Part shown: piece after piece, positions 26,349 through 35,261 of the stretch
How the letters are laid out: each line of letters opens with the position of its first letter
Numbering within the stretch: the first letter of the stretch is position 1
Source: Salinarimonas ramus
Lineage (GTDB): Bacteria > Pseudomonadota > Alphaproteobacteria > Rhizobiales > Beijerinckiaceae
Assembly: GCF_014645695.1 (NCBI RefSeq)
Contig: NZ_BMMF01000003.1
Location: 310,001-374,000 of the forward strand
Direction: 5' to 3'
Length of the DNA: 64,000 bases
The notes under the pieces: model-generated
Seen by the model: the letters and a program-made list of their open reading frames with translations, nothing else
Database searches by the model: none
What the model was told of the DNA's origin: nothing
Program-made: the position numbers and the translations under genes

Positions 26349-27646
26349 TCCAGCATGGTCCGCGGCAGCCATAGCGCGATGTCGGGGAAGAGCGCGAGGA
26401 GGAGGGCGGCGAGACACATCAGCGCGAAGAAGGGCGCCGTGTAGAGCCCGAGCCGGAAGATGTCGCGCCCCGTCAGCGATTGCAGGACGTAGAGGTTGAA
26501 GCCTACCGGCGGGGTGATCTGCGCCATCTCGACCACGAGCACGATGAAGATGCCGAACCAGATCAGGTCGATCCCGGCGGCCGTCACCAGCGGCATGATG
26601 ATCGAGGTGGTGAGCACCACGAGCGAGATGCCGTCGAGGAAGCAGCCCATGACGATGAAGAAGACCGTCAGGGCGAGGAGCAGCATCGCCTGCGAGAGGC
26701 CGAAGGAGCCGATCCATTCCGCCAGCATGCGCGGGATGCCGGTGAAGCCCATCGACGTCGTCAGGAAGGCGGCGCCCGCGAGGATGAAGGCGATCATGCA
26801 CGAGGTCTTCGTGGCCGAGATCAGCGCCGCGCGGAAGGTGGGGAGGTTCAGCGTGCCGGCGCGCCAGGAGATGGCGAGGGCGAGGAACACGCCCACCGCC
26901 GCGGCTTCCGTCGCCGAGGCGAAGCCCGCGTAGATCGAGCCGATGACGCCCACGATGAGGAGGACCACGGGCGCGAGGCGGCGCAGCTTGGATATGCGCT
27001 GGCGCAGCGGCATCACCGGCTCGGGCGGGGGCATGCGATGGCGGTTGAGGAGCGCCCAGACGATCACGTAGCCCATGAACAGCGCGGTGAGCATCAGCCC
27101 GGGGATCACGCCGGCGATGAAGAGGCGCGCCACCGATTGCTCGGTCGCCGTGGCGTAGACGATGAGGATGATGGAGGGTGGGATCATCAGGCCGATCGTG
27201 CCCGAGCCCGCCAGCGTGCCGATCGCCATCACGTCGGAGTAGCCGCGCTTCTTCAGCTCGCCCAGCGAGATGCGCCCGATCGTGGCGCAGGTCGCGGCGG
27301 AGGAGCCGGAGACGGCGGCGAAGATCGTGCAGCCCACCACGTTCACGTGGAGGAGGCGCCCGGGAAGACGTGCGAGCCAGGGCGTGAGGCCCTCGAACAT
27401 GTCCTCCGACAGCTTCGTGCGAAACAGGATGTCGCCCATTAGGATGAACATGGGCAGGGCCGTCAGGTCCCAGGAATTGAGCTGCTGCCACATGGCGGTC
27501 GCGAGTATCGCGCCCGGCGGGAGCGGCAGCGACGCCACGAGGGCCACGAAGCCCAGGGTCGCCAGCGCCACCGCGATCCAGACGCCGCAGGCGAGGATCG
27601 CGAAGAGCAGCGCGACGAGGAGGAGCATGAAGGTCGTCGGCTCCAC
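26345..27646 (-). CDS. dctM: TRAP transporter large permease (DctM)
   Basis: A 433-residue membrane protein with about 12 helices, the ion-coupled channel subunit of a tripartite ATP-independent periplasmic transporter. Typical motifs are MGDILFRTKLSEDMF, FAAVSGSSAATCATIGRISLGELKKRGY and GSGTIGLMIPPSIILIVYA. GTG start at 27646, four bases after the dctQ stop, with GGGAGG in the end of dctQ. The sodium-symport mechanism is family knowledge; the cargo is inferred from the neighbouring oxoprolinase. Confidence 0.92.
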   Translation of the reverse strand: MEPTTFMLLLVALLFAILACGVWIAVALATLGFVALVASLPLPPGAILATAMWQQLNSWDLTALPMFILMGDILFRTKLSEDMFEGLTPWLARLPGRLLHVNVVGCTIFAAVSGSSAATCATIGRISLGELKKRGYSDVMAIGTLAGSGTIGLMIPPSIILIVYATATEQSVARLFIAGVIPGLMLTALFMGYVIVWALLNRHRMPPPEPVMPLRQRISKLRRLAPVVLLIVGVIGSIYAGFASATEAAAVGVFLALAISWRAGTLNLPTFRAALISATKTSCMIAFILAGAAFLTTSMGFTGIPRMLAEWIGSFGLSQAMLLLALTVFFIVMGCFLDGISLVVLTTSIIMPLVTAAGIDLIWFGIFIVLVVEMAQITPPVGFNLYVLQSLTGRDIFRLGLYTAPFFALMCLAALLLALFPDIALWLPRTMLE

Positions 27647-27649
27647 GGC

Positions 27650-28207
27650 TCAGCCCTCCCGCCCGAGGGCGACCGCGTCTTCCGCGGCGCGGAAGCTCGG
27701 GCGCCCCGTACGCACGGTGATCGTCAGCTCGTCGAGAAAGGCGATCGTGAGGAGCGCGGCACCCGCGGCCATGGCCGCCTGGGGCCAGACCAGGGGGACC
27801 TGGACGAGCCCCGGGGAGACCTCGCCGAAGCGCCAGCTCTCGAGGGCGTATCCACCGATCGCCCAGGTACCGAAGCCCGCCGCGAGCGCGCCGAAGGCGA
27901 GAGCCGCGGCCTCGATCAGGGCACGCACGCGCTGGGGAAGCGCGTTCACGAGCATGGTCACGCGGATGTGCGCGCCGCTCTTCAAGGTGCCCGCGAGCGC
28001 GAGGAAGCTCGCGGCGGCGAAGAGGTAGCCCGAGATCTCGGCGAGCGAGAGCACGACGAAGCCCGAGCGCGGCAGGTCCAGCGCCTGCAGGATCGCGTCC
28101 CAGATGCGCGCCACGACCTGCAGGCCGACGAGCGAGGCGATCACGAGGATGCACAGGGCGGACAGCCACAGGCCCGCCGCATAGAGGAGATCGAGCGCGC
28201 GACGCAT
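27650..28207 (-). CDS. dctQ: TRAP transporter small permease (DctQ)
   Basis: A 185-residue four-helix membrane protein that pairs with DctM. The pattern LCILVIASLVGLQVVARI, LAEISGYLFAAASFLALAGTLKSGAHIRVTML (with the conserved G-x-H-I-R-V), and the terminal helix FLDELTITVRTG are diagnostic. ATG at 28205-28207 was chosen as the only start before the first helix. It is separated from dctP by about 200 bases that contain a palindromic repeat. Confidence 0.9.
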   Translation of the reverse strand: MRRALDLLYAAGLWLSALCILVIASLVGLQVVARIWDAILQALDLPRSGFVVLSLAEISGYLFAAASFLALAGTLKSGAHIRVTMLVNALPQRVRALIEAAALAFGALAAGFGTWAIGGYALESWRFGEVSPGLVQVPLVWPQAAMAAGAALLTIAFLDELTITVRTGRPSFRAAEDAVALGREG

Positions 28208-28227
28208 GCAATCCTCCGAAGGACAGG

Positions 28228-28400
28228 AATGCCGCCGCCCCATGGGGCGGTCGACGTCGATGCGAGCCGCCGACCCGGCACCGCCCCACGGGGCGGTCGG
28301 CGAGCGGAGCGAGACGGGTGGGGGCGAGCGGCAAGTCGCGACGGACTCGCCCCCAACCGATCCGCCGACGCGGCCCACCTCCCCTAAGGGAAGGTTTCGG
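28228..28400. repeat. GC-rich palindromic intergenic repeat between dctP and dctQ
   Basis: The gap contains CCGCCCCATGGGGCGG (28235-28250), a second CCGCCCCACGGGGCGG (28281-28296) and an ACCTCCCCTAAGGGAAGGT end (28377-28395). The last block resembles the ends of the repeats at 36.5, 42.5 and 52.1 kb. It interrupts a co-directional TRAP operon and could stabilise the upstream dctP message, giving more binding protein than permease. Confidence 0.55.
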
Positions 28401-28407
28401 CGCGGAC

Positions 28408-29382
28408 TCAGTTCGCGCGGTAGGCCTCGAGCACGGCCGTGCCCGCCTCGCCGGCGCTGGCGGCCCATTCGTCGGCGATCTGTGCGCCGATCTCCTGGAA
28501 GCCGGTCGAGAGGCCCTCGGAGGGCACGACGATGGCGATACCGTTGTCGGCGAGCGTCTTCGTCGCCGCCTCGGTGTCGGCCTGCGACATCTCCCAGCCG
28601 CGGGCCTCCGCCGCCGCTGCGGCCTCGAGCAGGGCCGCGCGCACGCCGGGCTCGAGCGCCTCGAAGGCGGCGGTGTTCACCACCACCATGTTGCGCGGCA
28701 GCCAGGCCTGGGTGTCGTGGTAATGCGAGACGAAGTCCCAGAACTTCGAGTTCACGCCGGTGGAGGGCGAGGTGATCGTCGCCTCCACGCGCCCCGTGGC
28801 GAAGGCGGTGGGCAGGTCCGCCACCTCGACCTGGACCGGCGTCGCGCCGGAGAGCTCGGCGATGCGCGCCGTGCCGGGATTGTAGGTGCGGAAGCGCAGG
28901 CCGCGAAGCGCCTCGATCGAGTCGATCTCCTGGCCGGCATAGATGCCCTGGGGCGGCCACGGCACGGAGAAGAGCAGCGTCAGCCCCTCCTCGGAGAGCG
29001 CCTCCTCGAGCGCCGGGCGCTGGGCCTCGTAGAGGCGGCGCGCGTCCTCGTAGGACGTGGCGAGGAAGGGCACGGAATCGAGGCCGTAAATGGGATTCTC
29101 GTTGGCATGCAACGAGATCAGCACCTCGCCGATCGGGACCACGCCCGAGCGCACGGTGCGCTTGATCTCGGGATGCTTGATCAGCGAGCCGGCGGAATGC
29201 ACCGTGATGTCGAGCGCACCGCCGGTGGCCTCGCGGACCTCGTCGGCGAATTGCGCGATGTTGACGGTATGGAACGTCGCGTCCGGATAGGGGGTGGGCA
29301 TGTCCCAGCTCTGGGCCGAGGCCGCGCCGGCCAGGACGGCCGACAGCCCGACGCCCGCGACGACGCGTGCGAAGATGTTCAT
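28408..29382 (-). CDS. dctP: TRAP transporter substrate-binding protein (DctP)
   Basis: A 324-residue periplasmic binding protein with a Sec signal peptide (MNIFARVVAGVGLSAVLAGAASAQS). DctP motifs include FADEVREATGGALDITVHSAGSL, LRFRTYNPGTARIAELSGATPVQVEVADLPTAFATGRVEA (with the conserved Arg for a carboxylate) and NMVVVNTAAFEAL. The arginine implies an organic acid ligand. Adjacent to 5-oxoprolinase, pyroglutamate or a related lactam acid is a reasonable guess. ATG at 29380-29382 with GGGAGCG upstream; the frame is open 35 codons further 5' without need. Confidence 0.9.
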   Translation of the reverse strand: MNIFARVVAGVGLSAVLAGAASAQSWDMPTPYPDATFHTVNIAQFADEVREATGGALDITVHSAGSLIKHPEIKRTVRSGVVPIGEVLISLHANENPIYGLDSVPFLATSYEDARRLYEAQRPALEEALSEEGLTLLFSVPWPPQGIYAGQEIDSIEALRGLRFRTYNPGTARIAELSGATPVQVEVADLPTAFATGRVEATITSPSTGVNSKFWDFVSHYHDTQAWLPRNMVVVNTAAFEALEPGVRAALLEAAAAAEARGWEMSQADTEAATKTLADNGIAIVVPSEGLSTGFQEIGAQIADEWAASAGEAGTAVLEAYRAN

Positions 29383-29446
29383 GATGTCGCTCCCTTCTCG
29401 CCCCCGGCCGCGAGAGGCCGGGCGGCTTCCCAGCGCATCCCTCTTT

Positions 29447-29460
29447 ATCATGCGCATGAT
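29447..29460. promoter_or_regulatory. Perfect palindrome in the dctP/oxoprolinase divergent promoter region
   Basis: ATCATGCGCATGAT is a 14-base perfect palindrome, extended imperfectly to about 20 bases (TTATCATGCGCATGATGCAA). Its size and position 65 bases before dctP and 155 before the oxoprolinase gene suit a dimeric winged-helix (MarR or GntR) operator. The winged-helix gene at the end of the operon is the obvious candidate binder (inference). Confidence 0.6.
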
Positions 29461-29508
29461 GCAAGGGTGATCTGCAGCGCACACCATGTCAATATCCTTG
29501 CGTCATCT

Positions 29509-29548
29509 CATCGAAAAAATGTTGACGTTTTGTCGATGTCGGCGATGA
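29509..29548 (+). promoter_or_regulatory. Inverted repeat overlapping a TTGACG box upstream of the oxoprolinase gene
   Basis: CATCGAAAAAAT (29509-29520) and GTTTTGTCGATG (29527-29538) match as inverted repeats at 10 of 12 positions around a 6-base spacer. The spacer overlaps TTGACG (29522-29527), a plausible -35 box with ATGATG 17 bases on. A repressor bound here would cover the promoter of the divergent oxoprolinase gene. Confidence 0.5.
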
Positions 29549-29614
29549 TGACCTTCAGGGAACGACACGGGCGCGCCCGGCGGTGTCGCGCGCGGCCAGC
29601 GTGAGGAGGCGACG

Positions 29615-32600
29615 ATGAGCGGCAGGTGGGACTTCTGGATCGATCGCGGCGGCACGTTCACCGACGTGATCGCGCGCGACCCCGACGGGCGCCTGCACGC
29701 CCGCAAGCTCCTCTCGGAGAATTCCGACGCCTATCGCGACGCCGCCGTCCAGGGCATCCGCGACCATCTCGGCCTCGCCCGCGGCGAGCCGATCCCGGAG
29801 CGCACCATCGGCGAGGTGCGCATGGGCACCACGGTCGCCACGAACGCGCTGCTCGAGCGCAAGGGCGAGCGCACGCTGCTCGTCACCACCAAGGGCTTCC
29901 GCGACGCGCTGCGCATCGGCTACCAGGCGCGCGCGGACATCTTCGCCAAGGCCATCGTCAAGCCCGACGAGCTCTACGACGACGTCGTCGAGATCGACGA
30001 GCGCATCCTCGCCGACGGCACGGTGGAGCGTCCCCTCGACGAGGCGGCGGCCCGCGCGGCGCTGGAGGCGGCGAAGGAAGCCGGCTGGCAGGCCCTCGCC
30101 ATCGTCTTCATGCACGCCTACAAGCATCCCGACCACGAAAGCCGCGTCGCCGCGATCGCCCGCGAGATGGACTTTCCCCAGGTGTCCGTCTCCCACGAGG
30201 TCTCGCCGCTCGTGAAGCTCGTGGGGCGCGGCGACACCACCGTCGTCGACGCCTATCTCTCGCCGATCCTGCGCCGCTACGTGGCGCAGGTCTCCGACGA
30301 GCTCGACGTCGATCGCACCGGCGCGCGCCTCATGTTCATGATGTCCTCGGGCGGGCTCACCGCGGCCGAGCTGTTCCAGGGCAAGGACGCGATCCTGTCG
30401 GGCCCCGCAGGCGGCGTGGTCGGCCTCGCCGAGACCGGCCGCGCGGCCGGCTTCGACAAGGTGATCGGCTTCGACATGGGCGGCACGTCGACCGACGTGG
30501 CCCATTTCGACGGCACCTACGAGCGCGCCTTCGAGACCGAGGTCGCGGGCGTGCGCATGCGCGCGCCGATGATGCTGATCCACACGGTCGCGGCGGGCGG
30601 AGGCTCGAAGCTCAAATGGGACGGCACGCGCTACCGCGTCGGGCCCGATTCCGCCGGCGCCCATCCCGGCCCGACCTGCTATCGCCGCGGCGGCCCGCTC
30701 GCCGTGACCGACGCGAACGTCATGGTGGGCAAGCTCCTGCCGGACTATTTCCCGCACATATTCGGCCCGAACGGCGACGAGCCCCTCGACGCGGACGCCG
30801 TGCGCGAGGCCTTCTCGGCGCTGGCCGACGAGATCGGCGACGGGCGCGCGCCCGAGGAGGTCGCCGACGGCTTCCTCGAGATCGCCGTCGCCTCCATGGC
30901 GGAGGCGATCAAGAAGATCTCGGTCCAGCGCGGCTACGACGTGACGCGCTACGCGCTCAACTGCTTCGGCGGCGCCGGCGGCCAGCACGCCTGCCTCGTC
31001 GCGGACGCGCTCGGGATGAAGACCGTCATCGTCCATCCGCTGTCGGGCCTGCTCTCGGCCTACGGCATGGGGCTCGCCGACATCCGCGCCACGCGCCAGA
31101 GCGCGGTGGACGCCGCCCTCGATGCCGACGCGCCGCAGGCGCTCGCCGTCGCCGCGACGCGTCTCGTCGACGAAGCGGTCGAGGAGCTCACAGGCCAGGG
31201 CGTGCGCCACGACGACATCGAGGTCGTGGTGCGCGCGCACGTGCGCTATGCCGGCACGGACACGCCGCTCCAGGTCGATGCCGCGACGCTCGCGGGCGAG
31301 GCCCTCGCGGCCCCCATCGCGCCGGCCTCGGCGCAGGCGATGCGCGCGGATTTCGAGGCGCAGCACAAGCGCCGCTTCGGCTTCGTCGACGAGGGCAAGG
31401 CGCTCGTCGTCGAGGCCGTCGAGATCGAGGCGGTGGGCGGCGGCGCCCAGTTCGCCGAGGCGGAGGGCCTCGACACGGTGGAGGGCACGCCGGAAGCCGA
31501 GCGTACCACGCGCTTCTTCTCCAAGGGCTGGCACGACGCGCGCGTCTACCTGCGCGACGCGATCCATCCCGGCCACCGCATCGCCGGGCCCGCCGTGATC
31601 ATCGAGCCCAACCAGACCATCGTCGTCGAGGACGGCTGGGAGGCCCGGCTCACCGCCAAGGACCACCTCGTCCTCGCCCGCGTGAAGGCCATGGCCGCGC
31701 GCCACGCGGTGGGCACGCAGGCGGATCCGGTGATGCTGGAGATCTTCAACAACCTGTTCATGTCCATCGCCGAGCAGATGGGCGTGACGCTCCAGAACAC
31801 GGCGTATTCCGTCAACATCAAGGAGCGGCTCGACTTCTCCTGCGCGGTGTTCGACGCGCAAGGAAACCTCGTCGCCAACGCGCCGCACATGCCGGTGCAT
31901 CTCGGGTCCATGGACCGCTCCGTGGAGACGGTGATCCGGCACAATCCGGAGATCCATCCCGGCGACGTCTTCGCGCTCAACGCCCCCTACAACGGCGGCA
32001 CGCACCTGCCCGACATCACGGTGTGCACGCCGGTCTTCGCCGACGACAAGAAGACGATCCTGTTCTGGGTCGCCTCGCGCGGCCACCACGCCGACGTCGG
32101 CGGCGTGGCGCCGGGCTCGATGTCGCCGCGCGCGACGCATATCGAGGAGGAGGGCGTCTACATCGACAATTTCAAGCTCGTCGATCGCGGCCGCTTCCGC
32201 GAGGCCGAGCTCGTGGCGATGCTCGAGGGCGCCCGCTATCCGGTGCGCAACGTCGTCCAGAACGTCAACGACCTGAAGGCGCAGATCGCGGCCAACGAGA
32301 AGGGCGTCGCCGAGCTCGAGAAGATGGTCGCCTCGTTCGGGCTCGACGTCGTCGAGGCGTATATGGGCCACGTCCAGGACAACGCGGCGGAGAGCGTGCG
32401 CCGCCTGCTCGACCGCCTGAAGGACTGCTCCTTCGACTATCCGATGGACCAGGGCTGCGCGATCCGCGTCACCATCACGGTGGATCGCACGCGGCGCACG
32501 GCGCGGGTCGACTTCTCCGGCACCTCGCCGCAGCAGCCCGACAATTTCAACGCGCCCGCGCCCGTGACCCGCGCGGCCGTGCTCTACGTCTTCCGGGTGA

Positions 32601-33250
32601 TGGTCGACGACGCGATCCCCATGAATGCGGGCTGCCTGCGGCCCATCGAGATCGTCGTCCCCGACGGCTCGATGCTCTCGCCGCGTTATCCCGCCGCCGT
32701 CGTGGCGGGGAACGTCGAGGTGAGCCAGGCGGTGACGAACTGCCTGTTCGGCGCGCTCGAGGCCATGGGCTCCTCGCAGGGCACGATGAACAACCTCACC
32801 TTCGGCAACGACACCTACCAGTACTACGAGACGATCTGCTCGGGCGCCCCCGCCGGCCCCGGCTGGAACGGGGCGTCGGGCGTGCACACGCACATGACGA
32901 ACTCGCGGCTCACCGATCCCGAGATCCTGGAGACGCGCTTCCCCGTCGTGCTGGAGGACTTCCACATCCGCGCGGGCTCGGGCGGCAAGGGCCGCTGGTC
33001 GGCGGGCGACGGCACGGCGCGCACGATCCGCTTCCGCGAGCGGATGGATTGCGCGATCCTCGCCTCCCACCGCAAGGTCCGCCCCTTCGGCGTCGCCGGC
33101 GGCGAGCCGGGCGAGCTCGGACGTACGTGCGTGCGGCGCCTCGACGGGACGATGGAGGAGCTCGCGGGGAGCGATCAGACGGTGCTCCATGCCGGCGAGG
33201 CGGTGACGGTGATCACGCCGACGGGTGGGGGGTACGGAAAGGCGGAGTAA
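29615..33250 (+). CDS. 5-oxoprolinase-type hydantoinase, fused HyuA-HyuB (OPLAH-like)
   Basis: A 1211-residue ATP-dependent amidohydrolase joining a HyuA half (1 to about 690) and a HyuB half (about 705-1205). In the HyuA half the actin-like ATPase motifs are [14 protein letters not shown] and [16 protein letters not shown], with [17 protein letters not shown]. In the HyuB half [36 protein letters not shown] and [29 protein letters not shown] are typical. Such fused enzymes open 5-oxoproline to glutamate with ATP. It is divergent from a TRAP importer whose binding protein favours a carboxylate, suggesting uptake and hydrolysis of pyroglutamate or a similar lactam. ATG at 29615 follows GAGGAGG. 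Specificity is inferred. Confidence 0.9.
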   Translation: MSGRWDFWIDRGGTFTDVIARDPDGRLHARKLLSENSDAYRDAAVQGIRDHLGLARGEPIPERTIGEVRMGTTVATNALLERKGERTLLVTTKGFRDALRIGYQARADIFAKAIVKPDELYDDVVEIDERILADGTVERPLDEAAARAALEAAKEAGWQALAIVFMHAYKHPDHESRVAAIAREMDFPQVSVSHEVSPLVKLVGRGDTTVVDAYLSPILRRYVAQVSDELDVDRTGARLMFMMSSGGLTAAELFQGKDAILSGPAGGVVGLAETGRAAGFDKVIGFDMGGTSTDVAHFDGTYERAFETEVAGVRMRAPMMLIHTVAAGGGSKLKWDGTRYRVGPDSAGAHPGPTCYRRGGPLAVTDANVMVGKLLPDYFPHIFGPNGDEPLDADAVREAFSALADEIGDGRAPEEVADGFLEIAVASMAEAIKKISVQRGYDVTRYALNCFGGAGGQHACLVADALGMKTVIVHPLSGLLSAYGMGLADIRATRQSAVDAALDADAPQALAVAATRLVDEAVEELTGQGVRHDDIEVVVRAHVRYAGTDTPLQVDAATLAGEALAAPIAPASAQAMRADFEAQHKRRFGFVDEGKALVVEAVEIEAVGGGAQFAEAEGLDTVEGTPEAERTTRFFSKGWHDARVYLRDAIHPGHRIAGPAVIIEPNQTIVVEDGWEARLTAKDHLVLARVKAMAARHAVGTQADPVMLEIFNNLFMSIAEQMGVTLQNTAYSVNIKERLDFSCAVFDAQGNLVANAPHMPVHLGSMDRSVETVIRHNPEIHPGDVFALNAPYNGGTHLPDITVCTPVFADDKKTILFWVASRGHHADVGGVAPGSMSPRATHIEEEGVYIDNFKLVDRGRFREAELVAMLEGARYPVRNVVQNVNDLKAQIAANEKGVAELEKMVASFGLDVVEAYMGHVQDNAAESVRRLLDRLKDCSFDYPMDQGCAIRVTITVDRTRRTARVDFSGTSPQQPDNFNAPAPVTRAAVLYVFRVMVDDAIPMNAGCLRPIEIVVPDGSMLSPRYPAAVVAGNVEVSQAVTNCLFGALEAMGSSQGTMNNLTFGNDTYQYYETICSGAPAGPGWNGASGVHTHMTNSRLTDPEILETRFPVVLEDFHIRAGSGGKGRWSAGDGTARTIRFRERMDCAILASHRKVRPFGVAGGEPGELGRTCVRRLDGTMEELAGSDQTVLHAGEAVTVITPTGGGYGKAE

Positions 33251-33493
33251 TGTCCGTCTGGGCGGACGTTTCGCAATCCTGCAAGCGTCCCGCCCCCTCC
33301 CCACCCTCCGACCCTCGGGTCGTCGTCCTCCCCTGCGGGGAGGAGGCGATAGGGCGAGCGTCGGTGCATCGGTGGAAATGGCCGATGCGGGGCGCCGGCC
33401 GCCACCTCCCCGCAGGGGAGGACGGAGCTCGAAGAGCGGAGGGTGGGGAGGGCGGCTGTGCCGCTCGCCCGTGTACTCGACCAGCGTATTCGA
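33251..33493. repeat. Long imperfect inverted repeat between the oxoprolinase and ABC permease genes
   Basis: Arms at about 33290-33347 and 33401-33455 share CCCTCCCCACCCTCCG and CGTCCTCCCCTGCGGGGAGG in inverted order. Both genes converge here, so the structure may also terminate transcription. The CTCCCCTGCGGGGAG core recurs near 4.66 kb. A small GTCCG/CGGAC hairpin just after the oxoprolinase stop (33253-33268) is a weak terminator candidate. No gene is supported in this gap. Confidence 0.6.
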
Positions 33494-34366
33494 TCAGCTC
33501 GACGACGCCGCCGACCTGCGCGCCTCCAGACGCCTCGCGATCTCCCACGCCAGCGCGCCCGCGATCGTGATGGCGATCATCACCAGCGCCAGCGCGTTCA
33601 CCGCGGGGGTGAGGCCGGTGCGGACCTTGGTGGCGATGTAGACGGTGAGCGGCGTCTCGAAGCCGCGCACGAAAAGCGTCGTGTTGTAGTTCTCGATGCT
33701 CTGGAGCGTGGCCAGCAGCGCCGCGGCGAGGAGCGCGGGCTTGAGGAAGGGCAGCAGCACGCGGCGAAACACCATGAGCTTCGAGGCCCCGAGCCCCAGC
33801 GCCGCCTCCTCCAGCGTACGGTCGAAGCGCTGCAGGCGCGCGGCCACCATCAGCATGACGTAGGCCGAGATGAAGCTCGCCTGGGCGAGCACGATGAGCA
33901 GGAGCCCGCCGCCGACCCCGATCTGGCGCCAGAGCACCAGCGTCGCGATGCCGATGACGACGCCCGGCGTGAGCAGCGGCGAGACCATCAGCGCGTAGAG
34001 CACCGACTTCGCCCGCGCGTGCAGGCTCGTGAGCACGAGCGCCGCCGCCGTGCCCACCGGCACCGCGATGGCGACGACGCCGAGCGCGACGATCGCCGAC
34101 GTCCACAAAGCGCGCCACATGGCGGCGTCGTCCACCATCTGCGCGAACCAGTCCGTCGTCGTCCCGAGCCAGGGCGTCACGGTGGGGAAGCGCGAGGTGT
34201 TGAACGCGGCCGCGCTCATCACGACGAGGGGCGCGAACAGGTAGACGAAGAACGCGAGGACGTAGATCCAGAACAGGATCTTGGGGATCGCCGCCGCGGC
34301 GCGGGAGGCGAGCGGGGTGCGGGCGGGCATCGCCGGCGAGGGCGGGAGAGCGACGGCGCTCGTCAT
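33494..34366 (-). CDS. ABC transporter permease (PotC-like)
   Basis: A 290-residue inner-membrane permease with about six helices. The cytoplasmic EAA loop that contacts the ATPase is LEEAALGLGASKLMVFRRVLLPFLKPAL. Sequence style (FNTSRFPTVTPWLGTTTDWF near the N-terminus) is that of PotC/PotI-type permeases of polyamine importers. It is last in the operon ATPase-permease-permease on the minus strand, with the binding protein gene just upstream. Confidence 0.9.
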   Translation of the reverse strand: MTSAVALPPSPAMPARTPLASRAAAAIPKILFWIYVLAFFVYLFAPLVVMSAAAFNTSRFPTVTPWLGTTTDWFAQMVDDAAMWRALWTSAIVALGVVAIAVPVGTAAALVLTSLHARAKSVLYALMVSPLLTPGVVIGIATLVLWRQIGVGGGLLLIVLAQASFISAYVMLMVAARLQRFDRTLEEAALGLGASKLMVFRRVLLPFLKPALLAAALLATLQSIENYNTTLFVRGFETPLTVYIATKVRTGLTPAVNALALVMIAITIAGALAWEIARRLEARRSAASSS

Positions 34367-34379
34367 CGGGCGATCCCCC

Positions 34380-35261
34380 TCATTTCGCGACGTCCGTGAG
34401 CGAGACGCGGAAGACGCGCAGCGTGATCAGCACCACCGCGAGGCAGAGCACGAGGAGCACGAGCGCGTAGGCCGCGCCGCGGTTCCAGTCCCCGCCCTCG
34501 AAGAACCAATTGTAGATGATCTGCGTGAACCAGCGGCTGCCCGGCGCGCCGAGCAGGGCCGGCGCCACGTAGCTGCCCGCCGCCAGCATGAAGGTGAAGA
34601 CGCAGCCCGTGGCGATGCCGGCCTTCGCGTGCGGGATGACGATGCGCAGATGAATGCGCCAGGTCGCGGCGCCGAGGTCCCGCGCCGCCTCGATCTGCGC
34701 CTTCTCCAGGCTCTCGATCGAATTGTAGATCGGGAAGAGCATGAACAGGATGTAGGCGTAGACCATGCCGGCGAGGACGCCGCCGTCGCCGTACCAGCGC
34801 ATGGGCTCGTCGAGGATGCCGAGGTTCATCAGGAAGGCGTTGAGCGGCCCGCGGAAGGCGAGGAGGATGTACCAGGCGAGCGTGCGCAGGACCTCGTTGA
34901 TCCAGAAGGGGATGACGAGGGCGAGCACCACCAGGGAGGCGGCCGAGGGGCTCGCGGTCTGCGCCAGCCAGAAGGCCAGGGGATAGCACACGACGAAGGT
35001 CGCGATCGTCACGAGCGCGCTCGCCCACACGGTCTTGAGGAAGATCTCCCGGTGCACCGGCTCGCCCGCGAGATAGGCGAGGTTGTCCAGGGAATAGGTG
35101 TCGAGCGGGCCGCCGACGTCCGCCGGGAGCAGGTTGGGGCGCAGCGCGAAGTCGATCATCATCAGGTTGGGCGCGAGCACGAGGCCCGCGAGCCAGAACC
35201 CGACGAGGACGAGGAACAGCCCCGCGAGGCCGGGCCCGAAGCGGCCCGTGAGCGCGCTCAT
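34380..35261 (-). CDS. ABC transporter permease (PotB-like)
   Basis: A 293-residue permease with six helices and the EAA loop IEAARDLGAATWRIHLRIVIPHAKAGI. The segments SLDNLAYLAGEPVHREIFLKTVW and FWINEVLRTLAWYILL are typical of PotB/PotH partners. ATG at 35259-35261 overlaps the ATPase stop (35258), giving tight coupling. It should heterodimerise with the PotC-like protein encoded 13 bases downstream. Confidence 0.9.
   Translation of the reverse strand: MSALTGRFGPGLAGLFLVLVGFWLAGLVLAPNLMMIDFALRPNLLPADVGGPLDTYSLDNLAYLAGEPVHREIFLKTVWASALVTIATFVVCYPLAFWLAQTASPSAASLVVLALVIPFWINEVLRTLAWYILLAFRGPLNAFLMNLGILDEPMRWYGDGGVLAGMVYAYILFMLFPIYNSIESLEKAQIEAARDLGAATWRIHLRIVIPHAKAGIATGCVFTFMLAAGSYVAPALLGAPGSRWFTQIIYNWFFEGGDWNRGAAYALVLLVLCLAVVLITLRVFRVSLTDVAK

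Noticed and set aside
29555-33304. Very long open frame (over 1200 codons) on the minus strand opposite the oxoprolinase gene
   Set aside because: It is an exact antisense shadow of a well-recognised enzyme; its product is His/Arg/Asp-rich with no family motif, a common artefact of GC-rich DNA.
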